From: Brevibacterium sp. UCMA 11754
Lineage (GTDB): Bacteria; Actinomycetota; Actinomycetes; Actinomycetales; Brevibacteriaceae
Assembly: GCF_021532275.1 (NCBI RefSeq)
Contig: NZ_JACBOT010000034.1
Coordinates: 1 to 64,000, forward strand
Reading direction: 5' to 3'
Length of the DNA stretch: 64,000 nucleotides
Position numbers and translations under genes: made by a program. Shown in pieces: positions 35,471-45,195 of the stretch. Each line of letters opens with the position of its first letter. Within the stretch, counting starts at the first letter, position 1. Under the pieces are notes generated by a model. That model was not told the origin of the DNA, did not search any database, and worked only from the letters and a program-made list of their open reading frames with translations.

Positions 35471-36097
35471 ATGCCGAACGAGGCATGGAACCGTCTGCTC
35501 GAAGGCAACCATCGCTTCGTCGATGACGTCCCGCAGCACCCCAATCAGGACACCGCTCGGCGTGAGGCACTGTCGAACAACCAGATGCCGTTCGTCACCC
35601 TCTTCGGCTGTTCGGATTCTCGAGTTGCAGCGGAAATGATCTTCGACGTCGGACTCGGCGACATGTTCGTCGTGCGCAATGCCGGACAGGTCGTCGATCC
35701 CGTGACCCTCGGTTCCCTCGAGTATGGGGTCGAGATTCTCGGCACTCCCCTGCTTGTCGTGCTCGGTCACGACAATTGCGGCGCGGTGACTGCGGCATAC
35801 AACTCCTACGACTCCGGAGAGACTCCCCCCGGGTTCATCTCCGACGTCGTAGCCCGGATCCTGCCCACTGTGGCCAGGGCCCGCAAGAACAGCCGCACAA
35901 CCGTCAATGAGACGGTCGCGCAGAACACCATGGACACGGTGGAGAAGATCATGCAGCTCTCTGCAATCATCGCTCGCGCAGTCGAAGAGGGTCGCCTCAT
36001 CATCGTCGGCCTGACTTACCAGCTGCATGACGGCCGCACAACGGTCGTCGCGCAGCACGGCGGTGACGAAGACGCGGTCTCGACCCACTTCGCTTGA
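35471..36097 (+). CDS. Beta-class carbonic anhydrase
   Basis: 208 residues. The zinc site is complete: Cys47, Asp49 and Arg51 in CSDSRV, and His100 and Cys103 in GHDNCGAV. Other family parts: [31 protein letters not shown]. Hydrates CO2 to bicarbonate, likely supplying carboxylases. The C-terminal end is [24 protein letters not shown]; the family's usual GLxYxLxxGxV is conserved. It ends 68 bases before the fumC start, and no terminator is visible between them. Confidence 0.94.
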   Translation: MPNEAWNRLLEGNHRFVDDVPQHPNQDTARREALSNNQMPFVTLFGCSDSRVAAEMIFDVGLGDMFVVRNAGQVVDPVTLGSLEYGVEILGTPLLVVLGHDNCGAVTAAYNSYDSGETPPGFISDVVARILPTVARARKNSRTTVNETVAQNTMDTVEKIMQLSAIIARAVEEGRLIIVGLTYQLHDGRTTVVAQHGGDEDAVSTHFA

Positions 36098-36164
36098 CCA
36101 CGGCCGCAGCTGCGGCCGACAAACTATGACGAACAGCCAAGACACCATGTCGGAAAGGACAACT

Positions 36165-37568
36165 ATGAGCGAAGAATTTCGCATCGAACACGACACCATG
36201 GGAGAAGTGAAGGTTCCCAAAGATGCCTTGTACAGCGCCCAGACACAGCGCGCCGTGCAGAACTTCCCGATCTCCGGCAAGACCCTGGAATCGGCGCACA
36301 TCGCCGCTTTGGCCCAGGTGAAGAAGGCAGCCGCGAAGGCCAACCTGGAACTCGGAGTCCTCGATGCTGACCGGGCCGGAGCCATCCAGAAAGCCGCCGA
36401 GGCGGTCATCGCCGGCGAATACGACGCCCACTTCCCCATCGACGTGTTCCAGACCGGTTCAGGAACATCGTCGAACATGAACACCAACGAGGTTCTTGCC
36501 TCCCTGGCGACGAAGGCCCTCGAATCCCAGGACATCGACGTTCATCCCAATGACCACGTCAACGCATCGCAGTCCTCGAACGACGTGTTCCCCACCTCGG
36601 TGCACGTCGCCGTGACCAAGGCACTGGTCAACACGCTGATCCCGGCTATGGAGACCTTGGCGAACTCGCTGGAGAAGAAGGCGAAGGAATTCGCCCAGGT
36701 CGTCAAGTCGGGCCGCACACACCTCATGGATGCCACTCCGGTGACTCTGGGACAGGAGTTCGGCGGCTACGCTGCCCAGGTCCGCTACGGCATCGAGCGC
36801 ATCCAGGCGTCACTGCCACGTGTGGCCGAGGTTCCTCAGGGCGGAACTGCCGTCGGCACCGGCATCAACACTCCTGCCGGATTCTCCGCACGCGTCGTCG
36901 AGATCCTCGCCGAAGAGACCGGACTTCCCATCACGGAAGCACGCAACCACTTCGAGGCTCAGGCTAACCGCGACGGACTCATCGAAGCCTCGGGCCAACT
37001 GCGCACGATCGCCTACGGCTACATGAAGATCTGCAACGACCTGCGGTGGATGGGATCGGGACCGAACACAGGCCTCGGCGAAATCGCCATCCCCGACCTG
37101 CAGCCCGGTTCCTCGATCATGCCCGGCAAGGTCAACCCGGTCATCTGCGAGGCCACGATCCAGGTCGCAGCCCAGGTCATCGGCAACGACACCACTGTTG
37201 CGCTGTCGTCGACAAATGGCGCCTTCGAGCTCAACGTCGGCATTCCTGTCATGGCGTCAAACCTGCTCGAATCCATTCGACTGCTCGCGAACTCCTCGAC
37301 CGTGATGGCCGAGAAGATGATCGACGGGCTCCAGGCCAATGAGGAGCGTGCCCGCTTCCTCGCCGAGGCGAGCCCCTCCATCGTGACCCCGCTGAATAAG
37401 GTCATCGGCTACGAATCGGCGGCGAAGATCGCCAAGCACGCCGTGGCCAACAAGATGACCGTCAAGGAAGCCACCATGGATCTCGGCTTCGTCTCCGACG
37501 GCTCCATCACCGAGGCTGACCTCGACAAGGCTCTCGATGTCACCACGATGATCGGCGACTACAAGTAA
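36165..37568 (+). CDS. fumC: Fumarase class II (FumC)
   Basis: 467 residues, the normal size. Hydrates fumarate to L-malate in the TCA cycle. Seen: [37 protein letters not shown] (the substrate site), [21 protein letters not shown], and the signature [16 protein letters not shown] (about residues 315-330). AAAGGA six bases upstream supports ATG 36165 over the upstream ATGs in the same frame. It is followed by a very strong terminator hairpin. Imperfect copies of AGTA-x-G-x-CAC-x-CAG follow the stop. Confidence 0.96.
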   Translation: MSEEFRIEHDTMGEVKVPKDALYSAQTQRAVQNFPISGKTLESAHIAALAQVKKAAAKANLELGVLDADRAGAIQKAAEAVIAGEYDAHFPIDVFQTGSGTSSNMNTNEVLASLATKALESQDIDVHPNDHVNASQSSNDVFPTSVHVAVTKALVNTLIPAMETLANSLEKKAKEFAQVVKSGRTHLMDATPVTLGQEFGGYAAQVRYGIERIQASLPRVAEVPQGGTAVGTGINTPAGFSARVVEILAEETGLPITEARNHFEAQANRDGLIEASGQLRTIAYGYMKICNDLRWMGSGPNTGLGEIAIPDLQPGSSIMPGKVNPVICEATIQVAAQVIGNDTTVALSSTNGAFELNVGIPVMASNLLESIRLLANSSTVMAEKMIDGLQANEERARFLAEASPSIVTPLNKVIGYESAAKIAKHAVANKMTVKEATMDLGFVSDGSITEADLDKALDVTTMIGDYK

Positions 37569-37617
37569 GTCACGCAGACTGCGAGTAGGCCACACAGCAG
37601 ATACGTCGCACAGCACA

Positions 37618-37658
37618 GGGGCCGGTTGCCAGGACATCACATCCTGGCAACCGGCCCC
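37618..37658. terminator. Strong hairpin after fumC
   Basis: A 17-base perfect stem (GGGGCCGGTTGCCAGGA with its complement) closes a seven-base loop CATCACA. There is no U-run, but it lies 50 bases after fumC and before the convergent phoH, so it serves as a terminator from either side. Confidence 0.85.
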
Positions 37659-37737
37659 TCGCGTTCACCTCATCGAGCGCACACCGCAGCGTCGAGAGCA
37701 GACTCCCTGAACTCGCCCCTCAAGGCCACGGTCGCCC

Positions 37738-37800
37738 ATCGACGCTGAGGTCAGCTCTCGACGCTGAAGTCGGCTGTCGACGGCGCCGTCGCCTCTCGAG
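37738..37800. repeat. Three imperfect 19-base tandem repeats
   Basis: Units beginning TCGACGCTGAGGTCAGCTC, TCGACGCTGAAGTCGGCTG and TCGACGGCGCCGTCGCCTC lie in tandem between the fumC terminator and the phoH stop. They resemble other short tandem copies found at gene ends in this window. Confidence 0.5.
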
Positions 37801-37822
37801 TCGCCGGTGCGCGCTGCGCAGG

Positions 37823-39130
37823 CTAGGAGCGGAAGGGATCGAACTCCTCGAGCACATCGGTGACCAGGGCTGCGATCTCGGAGCGCTCCGACCTGGTCAG
37901 GGTGACATGGGCGAAGAGGTCGTGGCCCTTGAGCTTCTCAATCACCGCTGCGACGCCGTCATGTCGACCCACTCGAAGATTGTCTCGCTGAGCTACATCG
38001 TGGGTCAGCACCACCTTCGAATTCATGCCGATGCGTGAGAGCACGGTCAGCAGCACATTGCGTTCCAGCGACTGTGCCTCGTCGACGATGACGAACGCAT
38101 CATGCAAGGACCGGCCGCGGATGTGGGTGAGCGGCAGAACCTCGAGCAAGTCACGGTTCATCACCTCTTCGATGACGTTCTTACTGACCAGAGCCCCAAG
38201 CGTGTCGAAGACCGCTTCTGCCCACGGGTTCATCTTCTCGCCCTCGCTGCCGGGCAGGAACCCGAGGCTCTGGCCGCCTACGGCATAGATCGGCCGGAAG
38301 ACCATGATCTTCGAATGCCTGTTCTCCTCGAGCACCTTCTGCAGGCCTGCCATGAGCGCGAGCGCGGACTTCCCCGTTCCGGCTCGACCTCCCAAGGACA
38401 CGATTCCCAGCGCATCGTCGAGGAGCATGTCGATGGCTACTCGCTGCTCGGCGGAGCGGCCATGGACGCCGAAGATGTCACGATCACCGCGCACCAGCGA
38501 CACCCGCTTGCCCGAGCGGACACGACCGAGTGCGGAGCCCCGAGGTGAGGTGATGACGACGCCGGTGTTGACGACCTCATCGGAGACCGCCTGGGTGGTT
38601 GCCCACCCTTCTTCGTAGAACTGCGACATCTCGGCCTCGTCGAGTGACAGTTCGCTCATCCCCGTGAACCCGGAGTCGGTGGCCAGCTCCGCCAGATATT
38701 CCTCGGCGTGCAGCCCGAGGGCCGAGGCCTTCACGCGCATAGGCACATCCTTAGTGACCACGATGACGTCCTGGCCTTCAGCGGCCAGATTCCGGGCCAC
38801 TGCGAGGATGCGAGTGTCGTTCTCCGAACGGTCGAAGCCGACCGGCATCGTCGATGCATCGACGTGATTGAGTTCGACCCGCAATGTGCCGCCGGCATCG
38901 CCGACAGGTATCGGCTCATCGAGCCGGTCGAACTCGGACCGGAAGTCATCGAGGATGTGCAGTGCTTTGCGGGCGGTGAAACCGAGTTCCGGATGGTTGC
39001 GTTTGGCTTCCAGCTCGGAGACGACGACTAGCGGAATTACGAGATGGTGTTCTGCGAATCTCAACAGTGCCCCCGGATCGGAGAGCAGCACCGAGGTGTC
39101 GAGAACGTAAGTGTGGGTATGTGCGGTCAT
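37823..39130 (-). CDS. phoH: PhoH-family ATPase with N-terminal PIN domain
   Basis: 435 residues from ATG 39130. The PIN domain is at about 1-140: [38 protein letters not shown], with later acidic residues ([12 protein letters not shown]) making the nuclease site. The PhoH ATPase domain starts near residue 200: [20 protein letters not shown]-loop [15 protein letters not shown] (about 245-259), [15 protein letters not shown] (Walker B), [16 protein letters not shown]-PhoH fusions are RNA helicase/nuclease proteins in actinobacteria. The earlier frame to 39205 has no support. Confidence 0.92.
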   Translation of the reverse strand: MTAHTHTYVLDTSVLLSDPGALLRFAEHHLVIPLVVVSELEAKRNHPELGFTARKALHILDDFRSEFDRLDEPIPVGDAGGTLRVELNHVDASTMPVGFDRSENDTRILAVARNLAAEGQDVIVVTKDVPMRVKASALGLHAEEYLAELATDSGFTGMSELSLDEAEMSQFYEEGWATTQAVSDEVVNTGVVITSPRGSALGRVRSGKRVSLVRGDRDIFGVHGRSAEQRVAIDMLLDDALGIVSLGGRAGTGKSALALMAGLQKVLEENRHSKIMVFRPIYAVGGQSLGFLPGSEGEKMNPWAEAVFDTLGALVSKNVIEEVMNRDLLEVLPLTHIRGRSLHDAFVIVDEAQSLERNVLLTVLSRIGMNSKVVLTHDVAQRDNLRVGRHDGVAAVIEKLKGHDLFAHVTLTRSERSEIAALVTDVLEEFDPFRS

Positions 39131-39308
39131 GAGGACCCCTGTGGCGTGAGTACCGCCGAGATCCGAGTCTTGACATCCCCCTGATCTCGGGTTGGTGTCG
39201 ACCAACTACTGCCAACCTATCCCCGAATCGATGCCGGATGAGTGACGGCACGCGTGTTCGGGAGAGTCGTGGGCGTGAACTTCGTATGAACCGAGGTGAG
39301 CCCGAGAC

Positions 39309-40085
39309 CTATTTTCCGAAGCGGCGCTGGCGCAGTCCATAGTCGCGGACCGCACGCAGGAAGTCGGTGCGACGGAAGTCGGGCCAGTACGCTTCGCAGA
39401 AATAGAACTCCGAATAGGCGCTCTGCCACATGAGGAACCCGGACAGGCGCTGCTCACCGGACGAGCGGATGATGAGGTCGGGGTCCGGCTGCCCCTTGGT
39501 GTAGAGGTGTTCGCTGATCTGCTGCGGGGAGAGTTCGGAGATGATCGTCTCCAGGTCTGTACCCTCATCCGTGCGCAGGCGCAGCAGGGACTTCACCGCG
39601 TTCACGATCTCCTGCCGTCCTCCGTAGCCGACGGCGACGTTGACGCGCATCTGGCAGTCCCCCGCCGAGGTGGCCGCCTCCAAACGTGCCCGCAGGCCCG
39701 GTGGCAGGATCTCCAGGTCCCCGACCAACTGCACCCGCACGCCTTTGAGGGCTGCGATCTTCTCGACCAGATCGGAGATGATCTCGATGAGGACCTCGAC
39801 CTCCTCGGCGGATCTGGCGAGGTTCTCCTTGGACAGGACGTAGAGCGTGACGATATCGACGTCGATCTCGTCGCACCAGCCGAGGAACTCGACGATCTTC
39901 TCTGCTCCGGCCCTGTGCCCGTCGGCGGTGGTGGCACCGAATTCCTTCGCCCAGCGTCTGTTGCCGTCGGTGATGACACCGACGTGCCTGGGCACGGGTA
40001 CAGATTTGTCCAGCTCGCGCAGGAGCCGCCGCTCATAGAGACGGTAGAGCAGGCTCACCGGTCGCGCCACACTGTCCTCTTTCAC
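39309..40085 (-). CDS. uppS: Isoprenyl (undecaprenyl/decaprenyl) diphosphate synthase
   Basis: 258 residues. HVGVITDGNRRWAKEFG holds the catalytic Asp, followed by GHRAGAEKIVEFLGWC, IDIVTLYVLSKENLARS and the C-terminal substrate site PDLIIRSSGEQRLSGFLMWQSAYSEFYF. Makes the polyprenyl carrier lipid for cell-wall synthesis from FPP and IPP. Starts are GTG: 40085, or GTG 40070 with GAGGA four bases upstream. The short N-terminal extension (KEDSVARPVSLLYRLYERRLLRELDKSVPVPR) is typical of actinobacteria. Confidence 0.95.
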   Translation of the reverse strand: MKEDSVARPVSLLYRLYERRLLRELDKSVPVPRHVGVITDGNRRWAKEFGATTADGHRAGAEKIVEFLGWCDEIDVDIVTLYVLSKENLARSAEEVEVLIEIISDLVEKIAALKGVRVQLVGDLEILPPGLRARLEAATSAGDCQMRVNVAVGYGGRQEIVNAVKSLLRLRTDEGTDLETIISELSPQQISEHLYTKGQPDPDLIIRSSGEQRLSGFLMWQSAYSEFYFCEAYWPDFRRTDFLRAVRDYGLRQRRFGK

Positions 40086-40207
40086 ACTCGATTTCCGGTC
40101 GGTTCGACCACCTTACACAGTACTATCCCGAACGGCTTCACGCCTTCGGCGACTCCGCCGAGGATGCCGTTGCACGATCCCTCAGCTGAGGTCGATATCC
40201 TGGAACC

Positions 40208-40993
40208 ATGAACGCTCCAGTCACTGAACCATCTTCACCGGGCTCCGAAGGTCAGAGGTCAGTCGACTCCACATCCTCAGCGGAGTCGCGATCAGGCTAC
40301 CCTGTGCACATTGCCCGCAGGCGCTCCGCTCTGCGGCGTGAGTTGGACAAGTTGGCCGGTCAGGTCAAACCCAAGCTGCGTGGCTGGTTCCACGCCGCAG
40401 CCTTTCCATTGGCGATGTTCGGCGGCCTGGCTCTGGTCATCATCTCCCCCACCATCGAATCGCGGATCGCCGCCGCGATCTTCGCCATCACCGGGATGCT
40501 GCTCTTCGGAACTTCCGCTGTCTACCACCGGGGACGGTGGCGCACTCGGGCTCGACTGATCCTGCGCCGACTCGACCATGCGAACATCTTCCTCATCACC
40601 GCGGGCACCTATACGCCCCTGGCGGTGCTGACCCTGCGCACAGACCAGACGATCCTGCTCCTGTCCGTCCTCTGGGGCGCGGCCATTCTGGGGGCAGCCT
40701 TCAGGACCATCTTCACAACCGCGCCGAGGTGGCTCTTCGTTCCCATCTATGTGGGCTTCGGCGTCGCCGGAGTCGGCTACATTCCCCAGATCTGGGCGAG
40801 CAATCCCGCGGTGGGAATCCTCGTCGTGGCAGGCGGGGTCTGCTATGTCGTCGGTGCCGTGATCTACGGAATCAAAAAGCCCAATCCCTCACCGAAGTGG
40901 CTCGGCTTCCACGAGATCTTCCATATCCTCACGATCGCTGGCTACGGCTGCCATCTTGCCGCACTCCTTGTCGCCGCGGTGGCCGCGTACTAG
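40208..40993 (+). CDS. Hemolysin III/TrhA-family membrane protein (PAQR-like)
   Basis: 261 residues. After a polar start (about 60 residues) there are seven hydrophobic helices. The family motifs are LLFGTSAVYHRGRWRTRARLILRRLDHANIFLITAGTYTPLAV and the C-terminal GFHEIFHILTIAGYGCHLAAL, with the three His of the PAQR metal site (YH, HEIFH, H). Role in bacteria unclear; proposed membrane homeostasis. Divergent from uppS. Confidence 0.93.
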   Translation: MNAPVTEPSSPGSEGQRSVDSTSSAESRSGYPVHIARRRSALRRELDKLAGQVKPKLRGWFHAAAFPLAMFGGLALVIISPTIESRIAAAIFAITGMLLFGTSAVYHRGRWRTRARLILRRLDHANIFLITAGTYTPLAVLTLRTDQTILLLSVLWGAAILGAAFRTIFTTAPRWLFVPIYVGFGVAGVGYIPQIWASNPAVGILVVAGGVCYVVGAVIYGIKKPNPSPKWLGFHEIFHILTIAGYGCHLAALLVAAVAAY

Positions 40994-41037
40994 GTGTGTA
41001 TTGACCCGTCAGGTCAGTGACGCGGCTGGGCTCGTAC

Positions 41038-41397
41038 TCAGCTGAAGGGCTTGTGCTGCTCGACGCGCTGCTCTGGTTCGCCCTGCGCGGCGTCGCCGTG
41101 CTCAGTCTCCGATTTCTCGGCCTCGACCGTCGACGGCTCCTCATCCGGCACCGGCGCAGACTCGCCGGAGAGCTTCGACTGGTTGGGCACAGCATGCTTG
41201 CGCATCGGGATCGGATACGCATCATCGGCATGGGCCCGTGCGCGCACACGCCGAACTCGTTTGAGCGCGTCGCGAATGAGGAAGATCACGAAGATGACGA
41301 TCACCAAAGTCGACAAGAAGCCGATCGTGCCGGGAGTCACCAGGTCGGGATCGGGGCCTCGGCTGGGGGTCGCGGCCTGCGCTGCAGCCAGAATCAT
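41038..41397 (-). CDS. Small membrane protein downstream of mca
   Basis: 119 residues. A hydrophobic helix at about 25-42 (IGFLSTLVIVIFVIFLIRDAL) follows a short outside part and is followed by a basic RRVRARAHADDAYPIPMRKHA and a Pro/Glu-rich C-terminus. It overlaps the mca start (ATGA junction), so it is translated after mca. Small proteins of this kind are often found beside mca in actinobacteria, but no function is known to me. Confidence 0.75.
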   Translation of the reverse strand: MILAAAQAATPSRGPDPDLVTPGTIGFLSTLVIVIFVIFLIRDALKRVRRVRARAHADDAYPIPMRKHAVPNQSKLSGESAPVPDEEPSTVEAEKSETEHGDAAQGEPEQRVEQHKPFS

Positions 41398-42386
41398 GCG
41401 CTCTCACCTGTCGCTTCGTCGTAGTCGTCTTCGTCTGGTGATGCAGGCAGCATGCCCTCTGCCGGCACCTTGCGGCCATCATCCATGGTCACCGAGGCGA
41501 AGAGATCAGTCTCTTGGAAATCAACGCCGGGAGTCAGAGGCGTCCGGCCGGTGTTGTCGACAGCCAGTTCGAACTCCTCCGTCGGCCAATAGGTGCGCGC
41601 GGCTTTGCGTGAGGCGGAGAAGAACCCGCCCTCCGGGTCGATCTGTGTGGCGTGGGAGAGAAGAGCACGATCACGTGAGGGGAAGAACTCTGCGCAGTCG
41701 ATCGTCGTGCTCAACCAGTTGACCCGCTGGGCATCGCGCTTCTTGAAGTCCTCGATGTGGTCGGCGAAGGGCGACTCGAGACCCGCCTCGGTCATCTTCT
41801 CGTGGATGGTCACCCACTTCTTCGCGGACAGGTCCTGATTGAAGTAGACCTTCTCAACCTGCCAGGGTTCACCGAGTTCCGGATTCTTCTCCGGATCGGC
41901 TGCGGCCGCCACAGCCGCCATCGTCACGGCGTGGTTCTTGATGTGATCGGGATGAGGGTACCCGCCCAGCTCGTCGTAGGTCGTCACAACCTGAGGGCGG
42001 AAGCTGCGGATGATGTGCACCAGGGGCAGCATGGCCACCTCGTCGGGGACACGGTAGAAGCAGCCGGGAGGCGTCTGGTTGTCGAAGTCACCATCGGGCA
42101 GTCCTGAATCGACGTGTCCGACCCACACATGCTCGGCGCCCAGAGCCGCTGCGGCCGCGGCCATCTCCTCGCGACGCAGGCCCGCGATATCGCGGCTGGC
42201 CTTCGGGCTCTGCAGCAGTGCAGGGTTGAGGATGTCTCCGGCTTCACCACCGGTCATGCTGGCGATGAGGACTCGAGCTCCGAGTGCCGCGTACTTCGCA
42301 CTCGTGGCAGCACCTTTCGAGGATTCGTCGTCAGGATGAGCATGAACCGTCAGCAGACGCAGTCCATGGTACGGAAGCGAAGTCAT
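41394..42386 (-). CDS. mca: Mca, mycothiol S-conjugate amidase
   Basis: 330 residues, metal-dependent deacetylase of the LmbE family. The zinc site starts at AHPDDE (residues 16-21). Also seen: SMTGGEAGDILNPAL, AGLRREEMAAAAAALGAEHVWVGHVDSGLPDGD, TTYDELGGYPHPDHIKNHAVTMAA (second metal His), and LLSHATQIDPEGGFF. Cleaves mycothiol conjugates to release mercapturic acids, thereby clearing electrophiles and antibiotics. This supports a mycothiol-based thiol system. The 119-residue gene follows in the same operon. Confidence 0.95.
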   Translation of the reverse strand: MTSLPYHGLRLLTVHAHPDDESSKGAATSAKYAALGARVLIASMTGGEAGDILNPALLQSPKASRDIAGLRREEMAAAAAALGAEHVWVGHVDSGLPDGDFDNQTPPGCFYRVPDEVAMLPLVHIIRSFRPQVVTTYDELGGYPHPDHIKNHAVTMAAVAAAADPEKNPELGEPWQVEKVYFNQDLSAKKWVTIHEKMTEAGLESPFADHIEDFKKRDAQRVNWLSTTIDCAEFFPSRDRALLSHATQIDPEGGFFSASRKAARTYWPTEEFELAVDNTGRTPLTPGVDFQETDLFASVTMDDGRKVPAEGMLPASPDEDDYDEATGESA

Positions 42387-42510
42387 GTTTGGTGTGTCCC
42401 TTTCGATTCAGCCTGGTGACGTCCCGTTTCCTGCGCAATGGCTGAAATGATCGCAGGAGACGGATCGACTACTCTAGATTAGTGCGCAATGTTCGTAGAT
42501 GAGGAATTCA

Positions 42511-42936
42511 ATGACTGAGGTAACAGTGGGAAAGCCACTGCATGATGATCGATACGGCCGTGTCCGCGAGCCCAAACGGCATCTCGGAAAAACAGCCAAG
42601 ATCATCGCCGTCGTCATCGTCTCTGCCCTGATCATCGCGATTGCGTTTGTGGCATTTCGTCCACAGACCAATCCCACGACCCCCAAGACACTCGACTATT
42701 CAGTTGTCGACTCTTCGTTAACACAGGTCACAGTGGCAATATTTCCTGATCAGGATCGGGATGTTCACTGCATCGTGCAGGCGACGAACGAAAATGAGGC
42801 CATCGTCGGCTTCACCGAGATCACTCTCCCGGCCGATCCTGCCGCCGACCCCAACTCGCCCAGACAGATGGACGTCGATCTGGCCACGACACAGTTCGCG
42901 TCGTCCGGACACGCCGACGCCTGCTGGTTCGAATAG
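42511..42936 (+). CDS. DUF4307 membrane-anchored protein
   Basis: 141 residues. A short cytoplasmic start, one membrane helix (IIAVVIVSALIIAIAFVAF, about 30-50), then an outside beta-rich domain: LDYSVVDSSLTQVTVAIFPDQDRDVHCIVQATNENEAIVGFTEITLP, with Cys and a final ADACWF that can pair. The DUF4307 gene next to mca is a conserved actinobacterial arrangement. GAGGA seven bases before the ATG at 42511 supports the start. Confidence 0.85.
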   Translation: MTEVTVGKPLHDDRYGRVREPKRHLGKTAKIIAVVIVSALIIAIAFVAFRPQTNPTTPKTLDYSVVDSSLTQVTVAIFPDQDRDVHCIVQATNENEAIVGFTEITLPADPAADPNSPRQMDVDLATTQFASSGHADACWFE

Positions 42937-43030
42937 CAACTTCTGCACGCTGCTCGTGGGAAACGATACGCCTCGCATCCGTCACGAGCGCAGCGCCCAC
43001 AACAGCTGTAAGCGCGCGTGACGGAGATCA

Positions 43031-43101
43031 TCGTTTTCGCGCGCAGATGCGTTAGACTGTAGTTTCATTCAACATCCGGGCGTACCCAACGCCCGGTTTT
43101 T
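43031..43101 (+). promoter_or_regulatory. greA leader: possible promoter and early terminator hairpin
   Basis: A TAGACT -10-like box at 43053-43058, with a weak -35 near 43031, would start transcription near 43065. Directly after it CCGGGCG, seven bases, CGCCCGG followed by TTTTT (43076-43101) make an intrinsic terminator, 48 bases before the greA start codon. If the promoter is right, greA is controlled by early termination and a short RNA is made. If not, the hairpin simply ends the DUF4307 transcript. Confidence 0.55.
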
Positions 43102-43149
43102 CGTTGCCTGACGCGCCTGTCAGTGCGCCGAACCGAAGAAGGAGAAGTC

Positions 43150-43644
43150 ATGACCGAGGATGTCACCCAGGAAGAAACATGGTTGACTCAGGAAGCCTTC
43201 GACCGCCTGTCGCAGGAACTTGAACACCTCTCCGGACCGGGACGTGCAGAGATTGCTGAGAAGATCGAAGCCGCCCGCGACGAGGGTGACTTGAAGGAGA
43301 ACGGCGGCTACCACGCGGCGCGCGAGGAGCAGGGCAAGCAGGAGGCACGCATTCGCCAGCTCGAGCTGCTCCTGCAGTCCGCGAAGGTCGGATCCAGCGA
43401 CAGCGATGGCAAAACCGTCTCCCCCGGTTCCGTCGTCACCGCGAAGGTGGCCGGAAACGACATGCGGTTCCTGCTGGGCAGCCGTGAGATCGCCGGCGAT
43501 TCGGATATCGATGTGTTTTCGGAGAAGTCCCCACTGGGCGCCGCGGTTCTCGGTGTCGCCGTCGGAGGAAAGACCAGCTACGAAGCTCCCAACGGCAAGG
43601 AGATCAAGGTCGAGGTCAAGGGCATCGAGCCTTTCTCCGGCTGA
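43150..43644 (+). CDS. greA: GreA transcription elongation factor
   Basis: 164 residues. An N-terminal coiled-coil (TWLTQEAFDRLSQELEHLSGPGRAEIAEKIEAARDEGDLKENGGYHAAREEQGKQEARI) carries the acidic tip residues (GDLKENGGY) that stimulate RNA cleavage. The C-terminal FKBP-like domain has SAVLGVAVGGKTSYEAPNGKEIKVEV. It rescues backtracked RNA polymerase. GGAG six bases before the ATG at 43150 supports this start over the upstream ATG at 43123. Confidence 0.96.
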   Translation: MTEDVTQEETWLTQEAFDRLSQELEHLSGPGRAEIAEKIEAARDEGDLKENGGYHAAREEQGKQEARIRQLELLLQSAKVGSSDSDGKTVSPGSVVTAKVAGNDMRFLLGSREIAGDSDIDVFSEKSPLGAAVLGVAVGGKTSYEAPNGKEIKVEVKGIEPFSG

Positions 43645-43682
43645 TCGAAGGCTCCGAACGGGGTGCAGCCACCAAACAGAAT

Positions 43683-43721
43683 GAAGCAGTGGGCGGGTGA
43701 TGATCACCCGCCCACTGCTTC
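43683..43721. terminator. Strong bidirectional hairpin between greA and the AI-2E exporter gene
   Basis: An 18-base perfect stem (GAAGCAGTGGGCGGGTGA with its complement) closes a three-base loop. It lies 40 bases past the greA stop and 50 bases before the convergent gene end. A further partial copy of CTGCTTCATTCAT follows at 43733. Confidence 0.85.
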
Positions 43722-43771
43722 ATTCATGCTGCTGCTTCATTCATTGTGCTGATCCACTGGATCAGGCCCAC

Positions 43772-45130
43772 TCAGTCGGTCCGGCTGTCGCCCTTCGTCG
43801 AGTCACCGTCAGATGTCTCGACTGCAGCCTCGTGGACAGCGGTATCGAGCTTGTCCTTTGCCCGCTCGAGGACAGCCGCGGCCTCATCCCCTTCACCATC
43901 GGACGCACTGTTCGGGTTCTTGGCACGGACGATGTAGGTCACCACCGTATTGAGGACGGCGACCAGAGGAACAGCGAACAGAGCGCCGACGATGCCGAAC
44001 AGGAAGCCACCACCGGTCACCGCGAGGATGACTGCCAAGGGGTGGACGGACACAGCCTTGCCCATGAGGAAGGGCTGCAGGACCTGGCTTTCGATCTGCT
44101 GTACGGCGATGACCACACCCAGCATGATGAGGGCACTGACAGGACCGCTCGAGACTAGAGCGACCAACACAGCCACGACACCCGAGGCGATTGCACCGAC
44201 GACGGGGACGAACGAGGCCAGGAACACGAGCACTGTCATCGGAATGACCAGGGGGATCCCGAGGAACGCCGCACCGATGCCGATGCCGATGGCGTCGACA
44301 CCGGCCACGAGGACCTGGACACGCACGTACTGGACGAGGGTGGTCCAGCCACGCTCCGACGCTCCGGTGGCGACTGGCTGAGCCGGCAGCGGGAGCAGAC
44401 GCATCGACCAGCGGAAGATCTTCTCTCCGTCATAGAGGAAGAAGAAGGTCGCGAACAGGCACACCGCAGCACCGGTGAGGAAGGTGCCGACAGATGACGT
44501 CGCCTGCAGCGCTCCGCCGAGGAGCTGTGAGCTGTTGTTCTGGAAGAAGTTCGTGGCCGCATCGAGTGAATCGTCGATATAACGGGTGACTGTCGAAGCA
44601 TCGAGACCGAAGGGTCTGCTGGCCAACCAATCGCTGATGCCGGCGAATCCTGTGATCACCTGATCGACGAGGTCTGGCATACCCGAGTAGATCTGCTGCC
44701 CGACGAGGGTGAAGAGTCCCGAAACGACGACGATGAATCCGAGGAAGGCGGTCAAAGCGGCGGCGACACGGGGCAGCCCCTTCTTCACCATCCAGGTGGT
44801 GAACGGCGCCAAGAGGGCCGTGAGCAGGAGGGCGATGAGCACCGGCAGAACGACGCTCGAGATCTTCGCCAGCAGCCAGAAAGCGACGCCGATGGCAACG
44901 AGCACGACGAGCGACCGCCAGGACCATGCGGCTGCGAGCTTGAGGCCCGGTGCCACATAGGGAACAGCTTCGGCTTCGAGACGGCTGTGCGCGATCTCCT
45001 CGGCGCTGACGTCCTGCACACGCGAAGGCTGCTCGGCAGGTTTGGATCGGCCATCGTTTCGGCCTTTGCGGAACGCGTCCCAGGCCCCACGGAACCGGTT
45101 CGGGGATTGCTTCTTCTCATTGTCAGACAT
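43772..45130 (-). CDS. AI-2E family transporter/permease
   Basis: 452 residues. Polar cytoplasmic start (about 1-65), then about eight hydrophobic helices. Seen: SVVLPVLIALLLTALLAPFTTWMVKKGLPRVAAALTAFL, IGIGAAFLGIPLVIPMTVLVFLASFVPVVGAIASGV, VQQIESQVLQPFLMGKAVSVHPLAVILAVTGGGFLFGIVGALFAVPL and a final TVVTYIV. Family members export signals or act as antiporters; the substrate here is unknown. The C-terminal tail is acidic (DGEGDEAAAVLERAKDKL). Monocistronic, divergent from the SGNH-like gene. Confidence 0.88.
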   Translation of the reverse strand: MSDNEKKQSPNRFRGAWDAFRKGRNDGRSKPAEQPSRVQDVSAEEIAHSRLEAEAVPYVAPGLKLAAAWSWRSLVVLVAIGVAFWLLAKISSVVLPVLIALLLTALLAPFTTWMVKKGLPRVAAALTAFLGFIVVVSGLFTLVGQQIYSGMPDLVDQVITGFAGISDWLASRPFGLDASTVTRYIDDSLDAATNFFQNNSSQLLGGALQATSSVGTFLTGAAVCLFATFFFLYDGEKIFRWSMRLLPLPAQPVATGASERGWTTLVQYVRVQVLVAGVDAIGIGIGAAFLGIPLVIPMTVLVFLASFVPVVGAIASGVVAVLVALVSSGPVSALIMLGVVIAVQQIESQVLQPFLMGKAVSVHPLAVILAVTGGGFLFGIVGALFAVPLVAVLNTVVTYIVRAKNPNSASDGEGDEAAAVLERAKDKLDTAVHEAAVETSDGDSTKGDSRTD

Positions 45131-45195
45131 AACTCAACAATAGTTGTTGGGAAGCTCGGACAAGTGCAATGATGACGGTTAAAGGAGGGAATTTC

